Source: Aradus depressus
Taxonomy: Eukaryota; Arthropoda; Insecta; Hemiptera; Aradidae
Direction of reading: 5' to 3'
Length of the DNA stretch: 64,000 nucleotides
Assembly (NCBI GenBank): GCA_963662175.1
Contig: OY759216.1
Coordinates: forward strand, 36,349,087 to 36,413,086
Made by a program: the position numbers and the translations under genes. The notes below the pieces were generated by a model. It searched no databases, was not told where the DNA came from, and worked only from the letters and a program-made list of their open reading frames with translations. Shown here one piece after another: positions 1-10,715 of this stretch; position 1 is the first letter of the stretch, and each line of letters begins with the position of its first letter.

Positions 1-171
1 GTTAAAGACCCCTACCCTAGGTGAATAAAGATTTAGGGTAGGTAGACAAAATTTAGGACTCCCATAGTAGAGTCGGGCTCATGTCCACCAGAGTGACGGA
101 AGAGCGCTCTGGTAGTAGGCGTTATGACCTTGTAGTTAAAGCCCGGGCATGAGTCATAATAACTAACTAAA
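1..171 (+). mobile_element. SINE-A, 3' part cut by window edge
   Basis: This is the 3' half of a tRNA-derived SINE that recurs about 33 times here. It begins in the GTTAAAGACCCC block, runs through the hairpin ACCAGAG...CTCTGGT and ends at GCCCGGGCATGAGTCATAA. The tRNA-like head would lie left of the window. It is non-coding and would depend on a LINE for mobility. Confidence 0.9.
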
Positions 172-195
172 ATGAAACTGTTTTTTGTCTATTTC

Positions 196-280
196 ACTCA
201 TTATACTAGCTGTATATCCTAATTTACTCATTATACTAGCTGTATATCCTAATTTACTCATTATAATAGCTATTTCGGCA
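196..280. repeat. 30-bp tandem repeat, about 2.8 copies
   Basis: The unit starting ACTCATTATACTAGCTGTAT recurs at 196, 226 and 256. The first two copies are identical and the third has decayed. The rest of 172-445 is AT-rich with nothing else recognised. Confidence 0.85.
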
Positions 281-445
281 TTAAACCATCGTTTGGTTTA
301 GTTATAAACTAAGGCTGGTTAAGAGAGTATAACATTTTTGTAGAATAAACAATATTTTTGAAAAGAAGTTATTCTGGTTTACATTATATGACGTATGAGT
401 ACAGTTTGGTAAGAATTTAGTAGTCAGAAACTAGATTATTGTTCA

Positions 446-845
446 ATTTTACCTCCACAGCTATTCGAAGTACAGGGGAAGTTATGTAATCGGTCAAAAA
501 TTCGATGCGGAGTTTTCATCGGTATTTCATGTTTTTTGACCTCGCTGATTCCAAAAATGAAAAAAAAGTCTGTTAATGTCTCTGTCTGTGGGTCTTTCGT
601 CAACACGAAATTTTATATGTTTATCCAGAACTCTGTATTAACGACATCTATTAATTTTCAGCCAAATTGGCCAAAGGGATAATAACTGCCATTGTAATGG
701 CATGATGGGTTGTTGCGCTGTTTTTGCTGGAAAGTTCGTCATTAGAATGTCCAAAGTCCAAATTTACAAGTACAACCCCTACCGCATTTCAGCTAAATCG
801 ATCGAATGGAAGGACCGAACGAGAGGGGGAGAGCTTGCTCAACTG
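446..845 (+). repeat. Family B repeat copy
   Basis: This copy starts with the CCACAGCTATTCGAAGTA form of the family B left end, followed by GGGGAAGTTATGTAATCGGTC. It then has the 'CCAAAAATGAAA...GTCTGT' block and a module with CGAAATTTTATATG and ATTTTCAGCCAAATTGGCC. The right end is missing. Confidence 0.75.
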
Positions 846-875
846 TGTGGTAATAAATAAATAAAATGAAACAGA

Positions 876-952
876 GGGCGCCGATAGCTCAGTGGTATGC
901 CTGCTTGCTTACTGAGCTCAAGATCTAAGATTCGAAACCCGACCAAGGAGAC
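876..952 (+). mobile_element. SINE-A, tRNA-like head only
   Basis: The fragment has box A (TAGCTCAGTGGTATGCCTGC) and a decayed box B (GATTCGAAACCCGACC), then stops. It is not a functional tRNA: it lacks a matching acceptor stem and is identical in layout to the heads of longer SINE copies here. Confidence 0.85.
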
Positions 953-1619
953 AGCAGAAAGGAATTAGTTCTATAATTATGTTTATTCATGAATTAAATA
1001 TTATTTAATAAATGTTCGTATGTTATAAATAGTAAAAACAATTATAATTTTTGAAACAAGAAACATAATTAAACATAATATTAAAATATCACATGAAAAT
1101 GCTCTGTTTTATTACAAACAAATATCGATTAAAATAATATTAATTACATAATTTGATTCTGTATTTCTTTTAATATTTTTTTATTGATTTAAGATAAATG
1201 GGAATGGAGAATACCAAATTTAGAGTTAGGTTAGTCTCAGCCTCCTATATTCCAGCTTGAATTAACATATTTTTTTTTGCTATTCCTTTAATTATTACTA
1301 TTTTCTAAAAATATTATTATTAATAATTTCTCTATAAATCTTTGTTGGACCTTTACTTTTTCTCATTTCAATATATAATAATAGTTGAATTAATATTGGC
1401 TGTGTTAATCATAAAATTCGACTAACTTTCAGTTAATTTATTTATTTGTGATGAATAATGAAAACTTAAGTTATTGGCTTGAGAGAGAGGAAATGTCTCG
1501 GAAGGAAGGATATGGTTTCGAACCGAGGTTGTGGTCAATGTCTGTGGGCTCAGTCATGCGGTGCGCAGGAATAGGAATCAGACGCTGTGTCATTTATTCT
1601 CCTTCATAGTTTCATATAT
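953..1619. other. AT-rich DNA, nothing recognised
   Basis: Strongly AT-rich sequence with short A/T runs. I see no coding frame, RNA gene or known repeat. Confidence 0.5.
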
Positions 1620-1975
1620 TTTTACTTCTCCAGCTATACGAAGTATAGGAGAAGTTATGTAACCGGTCAGAAATTCGATGTTGAATTTTCACTAGAATTT
1701 CATGTTTTACGACCTATTGATTCTCAAAATGAATGTATTGATATGAAATTTTATATGTGTACCCAAAACTCCATATGGACGACACATTCCAATTTCCCGC
1801 GAAGTAATGAACGTATCGGTACAAAATTTAGTATGAGGATTCAGAAGTCCCTATTTTAGTCAACTATTGATTTTTAGTTCAAAGGGTTGATTGGTTTGAA
1901 GGGAGGCTGATAACTTAATTGATTAATTCCTTCTTCAATATATTGCCGGAGATTCACTAAAGACTTCATTTTCTT
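1620..1975 (+). repeat. Family B repeat copy, near complete
   Basis: It runs from TACTTCTCCAGCTATACGAA to TTGCCGGAGATTCACTAAAG, so both ends are present although the right end is decayed. A 90-codon open frame (1587..1859) lies inside it and is a chance frame. The flank 1976-2200 is very AT-rich. Confidence 0.75.
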
Positions 1976-2527
1976 TACTCTGAGATACACATGAATATAT
2001 AGATACTCTATATTTCTTTTTACATTGTATAATATTGTATTTATTATAAGAAACTTAAATAGAACGTGATAAAGAAATTATTGTTAAATAAATTATAAAT
2101 ATATAAATAATAAACAATAATTGAAGTAATAAAATTAATAATTATTAAATAACAATAACTTAAAAATAATAAATAATACAAGCGATATTCTTGTAAAATG
2201 TTCGAAGGCCCCGAAAAAAACGTGGCTTATTTTTCGTCTGATTTTGGCTAAAATCTAATTAGATCTAACTAAGTTTGCACATTTTCATGTCAAATCTCAG
2301 ATTAATTGCTACAATTGTATCTGACTTAGAACGCTCACAAAGTTCGAATTGCATACACACAGACAGAAATCATCGCGGGAATGTTCAAAAGGTGTTCAGG
2401 TAACAGAAACTTGAAATTCCGTTGAAAACTCGATTTCGGATTTTTAATGAATTTATGTATGTAATGGATAAGAAATATACTGAAGGTATAAAAAAATAAT
2501 TTAATATACATAAATACACTTAATTGG

Positions 2528-2697
2528 TTATTAGGACTCTTGCCCGGGCTTTAACAACGTCATATCGCCTACTACCAGAGCGCTATTTCGTCACTCCGGT
2601 AGACATGAGTCCGACTCTACTATTGGACTCCTAAATTTTGTCTACCCTAAATTTTTATCCACTTAGGGTAGGAGTCTTTAAAGAGTACCTGACATTG
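2528..2697 (-). mobile_element. SINE-A, 5'-truncated
   Basis: Reverse-strand copy containing the 3' block (GCCCGGGC...CAGAGCGCT...CCTAAATTTTGTCTACC) up to the ATACAATGTCAGGTACTC block, without the tRNA-like head. Confidence 0.85.
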
Positions 2698-3074
2698 TAT
2701 ATATAGATATACATTTATGTATATAAATTTGTTGTTTTAATGTAAAATAAGATAAACAAACGTTTACCAGTGAAACGAATTTAGTTTGGTCTCTCCTTGA
2801 TAATGTAAAGGACCGGAATGAACACCCACTTGACCGTTACGGTTCATTTGATGGCCGCAACGAATTTCCTCAATTTAAACAAACGGTAATAGATAAGTAC
2901 GGATCTTTTCAAGTTTTTCCTACATTTTCTATACCAAGTTATTTCATTTTTTATTTTGCCTATTTTTTTTCGTTCCCACCATCACATGTGACTTTTTTTT
3001 TGGCGTAATAGAAAAAGTTTTCTTGATTTATCCGAAAACTGTTAGTCCTATTGAAAAATTATTCCTTCCCGAAA
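2698..3074. other. AT-rich DNA, nothing recognised
   Basis: No supported gene or repeat boundary. It has a T-rich tract near 2945-3000. Confidence 0.4.
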
Positions 3075-3275
3075 ATGTTCCTTATTAAATTTCCAATCGC
3101 CCATGTGTCCTCAGATAGGACCTCTATCACCAAAGTTACAGCGCCATAAAGAGTGTAAAAAAATTGGCGGTGACTCAGAAATGTTCCTTATAAAATTTCC
3201 AATCGCTAATAAGTCCTCAGATTTGAGATAGAATCAATACGACAAAAGTCATAGCCCCTGGAAGAATGTAAACTA
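3075..3275 (+). repeat. Family I repeat, two direct units
   Basis: Two diverged units of about 100 bp each contain TTCCTTAT(T/A)AAATTTCCAATCGC, TCCTCAGAT and a 'TATAGC(G)CC' segment. The same unit recurs at 55765-55890 and, more weakly, near 11.2 kb and 27.1 kb. The element type is unknown. It is followed by a (TA)n tract at about 3289-3304. Confidence 0.5.
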
Positions 3276-3692
3276 AATGTCTATAAAGAATATATATATA
3301 TATATTTTAAAAAATATATATATATTTTAAATTATTATTAAGTCTTTATTTATTTATAAATATACTACATAGGTATATACAAATAATTAGAGAATGAAAA
3401 ATCTTGTACCAAAGACGACCTCTTGGTCAGATGACCGTCAGAGTGCAATAAAGAATATATCTACTATCTTTATTGCTCTCTAATGTGTCGGGTGCACCTT
3501 GCGTTTGTGCAACATCACCCGTCTCTGTCGAGGGAGCTCGGGATCTGGCTAGTGCTTATGTAAGGTTATGGCGGGCCGGGGGGTATATCTAAGTAATTTT
3601 CTAAGTACTCATAGCAACGAAGTTCAAAATATGGTTAAGTAGGTAGTTTTTGAAAAATTATGAAAATTAAGTAAATAATAAGTAATGTGACG

Positions 3693-3830
3693 ATTACAGG
3701 ACTTTCTTATACCAACAACGCTTACAGATCACTCTGTCTTGCATCTCCTTCTCAAAATCATTTCATGTTGTCTCTTTGTACAGCGAGAAAGTGATCCGTA
3801 AGCGTGGTTGGCATAAGAAACTCCTGTAAT
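3693..3830. repeat. Inverted repeat element of 138 bp
   Basis: ATTACAGGACTTTCTTATAC and the following CAACGCTTACAGATCAC on the left pair with GTGATCCGTAAGCG...CATAAGAAACTCCTGTAAT on the right, giving imperfect arms of about 40 bp. The spacer contains TCTCAAAATCATTT, shared with the foldback at 10.92-11.09 kb. It is probably a small MITE-like or foldback element. Confidence 0.65.
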
Positions 3831-4007
3831 GTCCACATCACATATATTTTTATTTTTGTATTTAAGAAAGTTTATTCTTCTTGGTTGGTCTTATACAGGT
3901 AATGAATTTTTAAACAAGTCTATAGAATGCATTGCGATCATTGGCGACGAAGAGTATTACTGGAAAGCCACACACATTTTAAAATATGGTTATACCTTCC
4001 AGGAAAC

Positions 4008-4350
4008 GAGGGCGCCGGTAGCTCAGTGGTATGCGTGCTTGACTTCTGAGCTCAAGGTCGTGGGTTCCTAGCCCGACCGAGGCCCTTAGTTTATTTTATC
4101 TGGGAGGTAAAATAAACTTAAGCACGCCGTCCTTCGGATGGGACGTTAAGCGATGGTCCCGAGCCTGTACGATGTCAGGTACTCGTTAAAGACCTCTACC
4201 GTAGATGAATAAAAATTTAGGGTAGGCAAAATTTAGGACTCCCACAGTAGAGTCGGGCTCATGTCCACCAGAGTGACGAAAGAGCGCTCTGGTAGTAGGC
4301 GATATGACCTCGTAGTTAAAGCCCGGGCATGTGTCATAAAACCTAACCTA
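4008..4350 (+). mobile_element. SINE-A, full length with 14-bp TSD
   Basis: This is the reference copy. In order it has: a tRNA-like head with box A (TAGCTCAGTGGTATGCGTGC) and a diverged box B; a hairpin around ATCTGGGAGG; the block CGTCCTTCGGATGGGACGTT; the AAAATTTAGGGTAGG segment; the ACCAGAG...CTCTGGT hairpin; GCCCGGGCATG; and a short CCTAA tail. ACCTTCCAGGAAAC at 3994-4007 is repeated exactly at 4351-4364, the target-site duplication. The head is transcribed by RNA polymerase III in such families. The CTTCGGATGGGACGTTAA block resembles, from memory, the conserved Nin-DC SINE domain. Confidence 0.95.
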
Positions 4351-4504
4351 ACCTTCCAGGAAACCTTTTCTATATAGGAAGTAGTTACCCAACGAAGTAT
4401 CTGAGGTAAGAACAGTTCACTGAGCCTAGTATAGATAGAGTTGTGTAACTCTGTCGAAAGGTGACCAGGCTAATCATCAGGTTAAAGTTCAGGTCACAAA
4501 GAAG

Positions 4505-4905
4505 TTGTCGGTGACTCACCTTGTTTCCCAGCACGAATTTATCAATTAGGTTTTAGGCTAAAATTCAATATTTAACTTAAATAGCGGCTTTTGAATTCGC
4601 ATACTAAATCATATCATTGGCAATCAGGGTATTTGAGTTGAGCCCCACCCCTGAACCCCCCTTCCCTTCGAACGAAATTTTATATATGTATCCATAGGCT
4701 CATTAGAACGACACCTATTAATTTTCAGTAAAATTGCACAAAGGAAAGGGGGGATAAGAAGTTGGGACTCAATGCATAAACCCTAATAACTGCCGATGTA
4801 ATCAATGTATTGACACAAAATTCAATACAAGGAATCACATGTCCGTTTGTAAGACAAGGTTGATTTTTAGCTCTGACCGTCAATTGGTGTGGAGGGAATG
4901 CGTAA
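4505..4905. repeat. Family B copy, reverse then forward halves
   Basis: It begins TTGTCGGTGACTCACCTTG with CCCAGCACGAAT (reverse orientation), changes near 4660 and continues forward with CGAAATTTTATATATG, GACGACACC(T)ATT and CCTAATAACTGCCGATGT. This is a foldback-like arrangement seen in several B copies. Confidence 0.6.
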
Positions 4906-5509
4906 ACTGTATGTATATGACTAGAAGTCTACGAGCGCTCTTAACTCAGAAACTATTGTAACAATGAACTTAGGTAGAAATAAGTTAACTTAGCAATAAA
5001 ATACGATTTTTCGTAAGTCGCCAGGTTTCCGAGGTACATGAAAACTGTCCTAATATGACGTCTTGAAACACCCATTTGAGCTAAGCCACTTCTCATTTCT
5101 CTCTTCGATGTTTTTATTCATTTTTTTCCGGTGAAAAGTCAATTTCTGATCGATTACACAACTTCGTGAGGCTGGGAAAATAAAATCCAATGAAATAAAG
5201 TATTGATTTAAATTATTACGTAAGTGGGAACAATTAATCTCAGTGTTACGTGAATTTTTACATCGTGAGAAAAAAAGGTACAAATAAATTTTTATCGTAG
5301 CAAGAAAATAAATATTTTCTGGCTCATAAACTTTCATTGCAAAATAATTAGTGTGAGGAATAATGGATTTTTTTGTTCAAAAGTATTTACAAATTATTGT
5401 TAAGATGTTAAGAATGAGTTTGTTACGTAATGCGCACTTGGAAAAATGTTGACATTTCGACAATAATCACAAAGAATTATGCAATTGCTCTCTTTTATAA
5501 TTTTCTATG
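4906..5509. other. AT-rich DNA with a family B fragment
   Basis: 5125-5190 holds a reverse-strand family B left end (GGTGAAAAGTCAATTTCTGA ... GGCTGGGAAAATAAAA). The remainder has no supported feature. A 95-codon reverse frame here overlaps the B piece and shows no family resemblance. Confidence 0.45.
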
Positions 5510-5830
5510 AGATAGCGTGCTTACCTACTGCACTCAAGTTCGTGGGTTCAACCATCAGTTTTGATCTGGGTGGTAAAAAAACTTGAGGAAGCCAACTTTC
5601 GGAGTAGAGACATTAAATGGCAGTCCTGAGCCTGTGTCATGTCGAATAGATGATAGATGAATTAAAAATTTTAATTTCTACTGGGTTTTAAACGGAAATT
5701 TTACTTCCCTTTTCAACATCTGAGTTCCGTATTTAAATGGAATTCCAGGGAAGAATGCTCGAAAAAAAAAAAACTTGAGGAAGCAAACTTGAGGAGTAGA
5801 GACATTAAATGGCAGTCCTGAGCCTGTCAA
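5510..5830 (+). mobile_element. SINE-A, decayed, with a duplicated middle block
   Basis: The decayed head (GCGTGCTTACC...CGTGGGTTCAACC) is followed by AACTTGAGGAAGC and GACATTAAATGGCAGTCCTG. The middle block, including GACATTAAATGGCAGTCCTG, recurs at about 5770-5828 after a stretch of unrelated DNA, so part of the copy has been duplicated. Confidence 0.6.
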
Positions 5831-5901
5831 AACAAAATTGTCCCTTAAAATTTTACGGGAAACAATAATTTTTTTTATATATTTTTATTTTTATTTATTT
5901 T

Positions 5902-6042
5902 TTATTTGGCCTTATGTACAATGTATATTAGCCATACCATTGTGTTATCTGTTATATCTACGAAATAAAACTCACTTCGACTGGAACCCGCCAACCATGG
6001 TGAGATCATGCGACCAAAGCCCGCACGACCACCATGGCTCCC
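5902..6042 (-). mobile_element. SINE-F, decayed copy
   Basis: Reverse-strand copy of the second tRNA-like SINE: GGAGCCATGGTGGTCGTGCG..., a decayed box B, then AGTTTTATTTCGTAGATATA and the CATAAGGCCAAATAAA tail. Several internal segments are deleted. An open frame on each strand (5838..6050, 5902..6159) is a chance frame. Confidence 0.8.
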
Positions 6043-6364
6043 AAAATTGACTAATTGTTTGCACCTAACAAAAATTTTTGATCGGATTTCAAAGCATTGA
6101 CAAAACTTGACAAACAACTCAGATAAGAGATATAACTCGGGTTTCACTTCTCTGATCAACCTTCGTCAGTCACGATCACGTTTCGGTTGGGCGCCCATTC
6201 AGAAAAAGTGAACTTACTGATCTCATCCCAGTGTTGAAAATATTTTTTTTAGTTTTAATAATAAATCTTTCTGGGCGTTTTAGATAGCAACGAAGTGCCG
6301 TGATAATTGCCTTGGGTTTTATGGCTACAAATCCCTCTCATTAATCGCATCATTTATTTGTTTT
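6043..6364. other. Unassigned sequence
   Basis: No gene or repeat boundary that I can support. Confidence 0.3.
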
Positions 6365-6665
6365 GTGTGACTCATGTGTCGATAAATGTATTCTATCGGG
6401 AGTTATCTGGTTCACAGACGCACACAAACACACAGAATTGTTTTTTTTAATTTTTTTGTTTTTGATATCAGGGTGTCAGAAAACATGAAATTACGGTGAA
6501 AATTCAATTTCGAATTTGTTCCCTATTGCATAACTTCCCCTATGCTTCTTATCGCTGGGGGAGTAAAAATTCCTGTGTGTGACTTTGTACATATTTACTC
6601 CTGATAAAATTAATGTATCGTCACGAAATTGTATCTGTGTATCCAGAATCCTACAAGGCCATATC
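6365..6665. repeat. Family B copy, reverse then forward
   Basis: A reverse-strand left half (ATCGGGAGTTATCTGGTTCA...GTGTCAGAAAACATGAAATT...CATAACTTCCCCTATGCTTC...GCTGGGGGAGTAAA) is followed by a short forward module (TCCTGATAAAATTAATGTAT...GTATCCAGAATCC). Confidence 0.65.
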
Positions 6666-7100
6666 TCACGTGTGATAATTAAAAATATATGTAAAATTAA
6701 AATTAAAAAATATATAAATAATTGAATTAATAAAATTAAATAAAAATGACCACATTTCCTGTAGAAATTATATTTCTGGTCTTTTACTAAATTTTTATTT
6801 CTACAGTAATTTCCCAAAAGGGCTCCAAAAAAATATCAAAAGTTCAAGACGTGCAATTTTGAAGAAAGTGCACGTATTTTTTAAAAAAATTTCAATTAAC
6901 AAACTTTTCATTTGGATTTCTAAGGAGATGCCATATTGTTTTTCTAAATTTTGCAAAAATGTTAAATCTAATCCAAAGGTTTTTAATTTATCTTACTGGG
7001 CCAACAGGGAAAATGAATTGCATAGAATTTAGAGAACAAATATTTGTGTTTATTCACTTAAATCTATATTATAAATTTATTAACTAAATATATATATATT
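6666..7100. other. AT-rich DNA, nothing recognised
   Basis: A/T homopolymer-rich sequence without a supported feature. Confidence 0.4.
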
Positions 7101-7310
7101 TTTTTGGTCTTATGTACGATGCATATTATAATATATGCATGATTCTTATAATGGTGCTGTTATCTAGTTATTTACGACATCCATGGCCCCGGGAGGGAGT
7201 TCTATCTACGAAATACAACTCACTTCCGGACGAGATTCGAACCCGCAAACCATGGTGAGACCATGCGACCAAAGCCCTACGCTCCAGCCCGCACGGCCAC
7301 CATGGCTCCC
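7101..7310 (-). mobile_element. SINE-F, near full length
   Basis: Read on the reverse strand it has GGGAGCCATGGTGGCCGTGC, GTAGGGCTTTGGTCGCATGG, a box B-like GCGGGTTCGAATCTCGTCCG, then AGTTGTATTTCGTAGATAGA, CCCGGGGCCATGGATGTCGT and an A-rich end. A second inner CATGGTCTCACCATGG palindrome is typical of the family. The tRNA-like part is longer than a class I tRNA, suggesting a class II-like head. Confidence 0.88.
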
Positions 7311-7842
7311 GAGCTAAATATGTATTGAAAAAAAACATGAAATTAATTTTCAAGAAAAATCTTATAAACTAATTACTTAAAACTACATATATCAAAAGTT
7401 ATTTTGGGTTTATATATTATGTAAATATATAAATAAATAAAAGTACCTCCTTTGCGCATCTTAAATCTCCAATTAAAAACTCCAATTAATCACAATCAAT
7501 TTACTTAAGCCTAAACACTTTTCTCACTCCTAGACTGTCCGTCCACCTTCACATCTCATCTCCTCAACATAGACTGGTCCACTCTAATTAGAACAGCTGA
7601 TTGTCGTCTTTTGTTTTCCACTCATTGGTTGTTTTAAAACAAAATGCGACTTCATATATTTATTTACTAATTTAGTTACTTCACTGTTTTTATACAAATT
7701 AATATAATTAGTTTTATAATATATTATTAAAAATTAAAATGTGTGTAATTTTATACATCATACACGATGATAAGATTTCTTAAAAACAATTATAATTTTA
7801 TAAAATACATAATATAAAATAATATTGATAAGTAAATTGGTA
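7311..7842. other. AT-rich DNA, nothing recognised
   Basis: The only less AT-rich stretch (about 7495-7630) contains no open frame or repeat I can name. Confidence 0.4.
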
Positions 7843-7843
7843 G

Positions 7844-8100
7844 GGGGCGCCGATAGCTCAGTGGTATGCGTGCTTTCCTTCTGAGCTCAAGATCGTGGGT
7901 TCGAAACCCGACCGAGCCTGTACGATGTCAGGTACTCGTTAAAGACCCCTGTCCTAGGTGAATAAAAATTTAGGGTAGGCAAAATTTAGGACTCCCACAG
8001 TAGAGTCGGGCTCATCTCCACCAGAGTGACGAAAGAGCGCTCTGGTAGTAGGCGATATGACCTCGTAAGCAAAGCCCGGGCATGAGTCATGAAACTAACC
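7844..8100 (+). mobile_element. SINE-A with 82-bp internal deletion
   Basis: The head is well kept (box B GGGTTCGAAACCCG). The copy then jumps from GACCGAG directly to CCTGTACGATG, removing the ATCTGGGAGG hairpin and the CTTCGGATGGGACG block. The pentamer CCGAG is present at both deletion edges in full copies, so loss by microhomology is likely. The 3' end GCCCGGGCATGAGTCATG is intact. Confidence 0.92.
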
Positions 8101-8134
8101 TATATTATTAATACGAAATTTAAATTTAAGTTCA

Positions 8135-8255
8135 AATCCCTTCGAAAGTATGTATTTTTACCCAAATGGTTGTTAGTGGGAGAGCGACAACATAGTTCAT
8201 TAATTCGTGCTGGGGATGTCCATTGTTGTTTATTCACCGACGACATTTTTATGAA
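8135..8255 (+). repeat. Family B right end fragment
   Basis: It has GGGAGAGCGACAACATAG, then ATTCGTGCTGGGGATGTCCA and TTCACCGACGACATTTTT, the usual right terminus. The left part is absent. Confidence 0.7.
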
Positions 8256-8752
8256 TCATGAAGTTTAATATAATATAACTGATACCATTAATTAGGCGCG
8301 TGCTTGAATACCTATATGGGCCGCACCTGAAAGCGCAAGCGCGGCAAGGTTGTCGACCCCTGTGTTACACGATCACACGGGTTTTGTCTTCTTCCATCTC
8401 CTCTGCCTCCCTGCTCGGCTATCTCTGGAGAAACATACAAAAATCTATCTATTTATAGTTTTGACTTCTCCAGCTATACAGAGGGGAGTATTGGGAAAGT
8501 TATGTAATCTGTCAGAAATTCTATGTTGCGTTTTCTTTTTCAATGCAGTTTTTTTAATTTTCCGAACCTCAGATTCCAAAAATTTAAAAAAATATCTGTC
8601 TGTGTGTCTGTGAACACACGTGTGATAAAATGAAAGTATCAACCCGAAATTTTTTATGTCTATCCAGTACCTCCTGAGGATTATACCCATGGATTTTCAG
8701 TCAAATCGCCAGAAAAGGAGAGGAGGCTCAACTCAAAAACCCTAAAAACTAC

Positions 8753-9348
8753 ACAGGTTGTCAAATAAAATATAGTATGATCTCTCACAGATTTTTATTA
8801 GAAATAGCTAGCCGGCTTTCGAGGTTTCCCTTATCATCAGGCAATCTACAAAAGAAACCATCCTTAATATAATATAAAGGCAACAAAGATAAATATGTTA
8901 AATTGAAAAAATTAAAAAAATTAAATTGGAAAGGAGGAAGGGATAGTCGCTCCTCCTCAACTCTAGAGAGGGGATAGGTTATCCAGTCTCACGTACACCG
9001 TTCTCCCAGTTGTGACTCAGATGGTGGACAGGAATAACTCGTCTGCCCCATCCATGATATTTTAAATTGTTAAAGTTTTTAAATTGTTTTATTTATTTAT
9101 TTTATTATAAAATTATTTATGGTATGGTTATTTCAAAATTTTTTTAAATTTTTTCAATTTAATATATTTATCTTTTTTGCCTTTATATTATATTAAGGAT
9201 GGTTTTTTTTTGTAGACTGTCTGATGATGAGGGAAACCTCGAAAGCCGGCTAGCTATTTCTAATAAAAATTTGTGAGAGGTCATACTATATTTTATTTGA
9301 CAACCTGTGAAATAATCACTTCTCACTACATCAGCCATCTTCATATTT
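8753..9348. mobile_element. Family C foldback element with 12-bp TSD
   Basis: The left arm starts ACAGGTTGTCAAATAAAATA and the right arm ends TATTTTATTTGACAACCTGT at 9308; arms are about 170-180 bp around an AT-rich middle. CCTAAAAACTAC at 8741-8752 recurs at 9349-9360. The 40 bp after the right arm (GAAATAATCACTTCTC...CATCTTCATA) recur next to another C copy at 45.3 kb, so they belong to the element. Each arm holds CTGATGAT...CTCGAAAGCCGGCTAG, a hammerhead-ribozyme-like core. No protein is encoded. Confidence 0.88.
9221..9252 (+). ncRNA. Hammerhead-like core in family C
   Basis: In order: CTGATGA (9221-9227), an extra T, stem II GAGG-GAAA-CCTC (9229-9240), GAAA (9241-9244), a self-complementary GCCGGC that could act as a reduced stem III, then TA matching the UH before the cleavage site. 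All invariant core bases are present; the extra T between A9 and stem II is unusual. Hammerheads with reduced stem III that work as dimers are known from Penelope-like elements. Activity here is inferred. Confidence 0.45.
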
Positions 9349-9450
9349 CCTAAAAACTACCGATCGATTGGTTTATAGGGAGAGCGATAACATAATTAAT
9401 TCATACTGGGGAAGTACATTGCCCGCGATTCACCGAAAACTTTTCTTTTT

Positions 9451-9788
9451 TGGTCAGTTCAGTAATTATCTTTGATTTAACTCGAGATTCTGACGGAGCT
9501 CATGATTGCTGCTTACGATGTTATAATAACCCGTTATGTTTGTACGAGAACAAAATAGCTGGGCAAGAAAAAAAAAAAACTTTCTAGCTATAATTACTGC
9601 TGGGTTTGAAAGCATAATGTCTATCTACGTAAAAATTAAAGTTCTCGAAAAACTATTTCGAAAAAGAAAAAAACTTTAATAAATATTTACGTGTAAATCC
9701 TCATTCCCCAAAAACCCCTTTCACTAAACTGGGAGATTTACTTCTGTCTAGTGTTGTATTCGAGTTACTAATGGTGATATAGTAGCTA
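9451..9788. other. Unassigned sequence
   Basis: No supported gene or repeat. It contains short A runs and a stretch near 9590-9690 without recognisable homologues in the window. Confidence 0.35.
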
Positions 9789-10024
9789 TTATGACTCTTG
9801 CCCGGGCTTTAACTACGAGGTCCTATCGCCTAATACCAGAGCGCTCTTTCGTCACTCTGGTGGACATGAGACCGACTCTACTTTGGGAGTCCTAAATTAT
9901 TTTACCCTACATTTTTTTTCACCTAGGACAGGGGTCTTTAACGAATACATGACATCGTACAGGCTCGGTACCATCGCCTAACGTTCCATCCGAAGGACGG
10001 CGTGCTTAAGTTTATTTTACCTGG
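9789..10024 (-). mobile_element. SINE-A, head missing
   Basis: Reverse-strand copy from GCCCGGGCAAGAGTCATA through the CGTCCTTCGGATGGAACG block. It stops inside the AAGTTTATTTTACCTGG hairpin, where a LINE fragment begins, so the tRNA-like head is missing. Confidence 0.88.
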
Positions 10025-10715
10025 ACAGGTTATGGAGTGTGGCACATCTGCTCATCATGACAAGGATTTTGGGTGATGTTAGGCCACCTATACAACAGAT
10101 GTTATAGCCTCCACAGCGCTGGCGCTACCCCCAAAAAAATAAGGTATCTTAGGTATATATAAACCTAGAAACCCTAGGTGGGTCCAGAACAAGTAATAGG
10201 AATATCCCGGGAGGCATACCGAACCCGGATAAAAAGGTGGACTGGAGACCTTTTGGATCATTCAAGGAGATAAATAACCGCAGGCAGGGAGTTGAAGATG
10301 TTCCTGGGGATTCCAAGGTGTTGAAGGATAAGATCCTGAACCACAAAAGGGGCGAGCTTCGGTAACTAACAGAAGTTCTCACAGGACACGGCTCAATAGA
10401 CACCTACGCACTCCAGAAGTCAATGACGGTCCCACTTGTGACAGACGTAGAGAAGACGAAACGGCGACTCACTTCCTGGGTATATGCTCGGACGAGATTG
10501 CGCATTTTCGCAAAGATTTGATCATAGAAGATTTTTTTAGAATATAGATAATATATGATTAGATAACAAGATAAGGTGGAAGGCCAGCGCTTCCAGGGGC
10601 CCTCTAATCACTTCTTTTGACTGTCGACAACCTGGTTGTTCGCGCCAAGGTGAGTCTCCGTTCCGCAAAGCCCATTCCTAGAATGCCCGCCACTTCGTGA
10701 TCCCTATTGAGGGGA
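10025..10715 (+). pseudogene. Non-LTR retrotransposon C-terminal fragment
   Basis: The forward translation contains LTGHGSIDTYALQK and, after a frameshift, a cysteine/histidine segment C-DRRREDETATHFLGIC (10441-10520). This is the typical end of LINE ORF2 proteins (end of an RNase H-like region plus C...ET..H...C knuckle). A sister fragment lies on the reverse strand at 36.08-36.43 kb and shares the stretch ATCCTGAACCACAAAAGG. The downstream piece TAAGGTGGAAG...CAGCGCTTCCAG recurs reversed at about 35.68-35.71 kb. Stops and frameshifts show it is dead. Confidence 0.7.

Larger units (their letters stand above)
8465..9450 (+). repeat. Family B copy split by a foldback
   Basis: The B sequence runs from CTTCTCCAGCTATACAGAGG to CTCAAAAACCCTAAAAACTAC at 8752. 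It resumes at 9349 with CCTAAAAACTACCGATCGAT and ends with CTGGGGAAGTACATTGCCCG. The element between (family C) therefore entered after B was in place. Reverse and forward open frames at 8350-8690 are chance frames inside it. Confidence 0.8.

Noticed and set aside
876..952. Possible tRNA genes at the many box A/box B sequences
   Set aside because: Every such sequence continues into, or is a fragment of, SINE-A or SINE-F; acceptor stems do not pair and target duplications mark them as insertions.
1618..1680. loxP-like sequence in family B (CTATACGAAGTATAG near GAAGTTATG)
   Set aside because: Only one arm of the loxP arrangement is approximated, spacing is wrong, no recombinase is present, and it varies between copies; it is a small palindrome of the repeat.
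1587..1859. 90-codon frame
   Set aside because: It lies in family B sequence and is not kept open in other copies.
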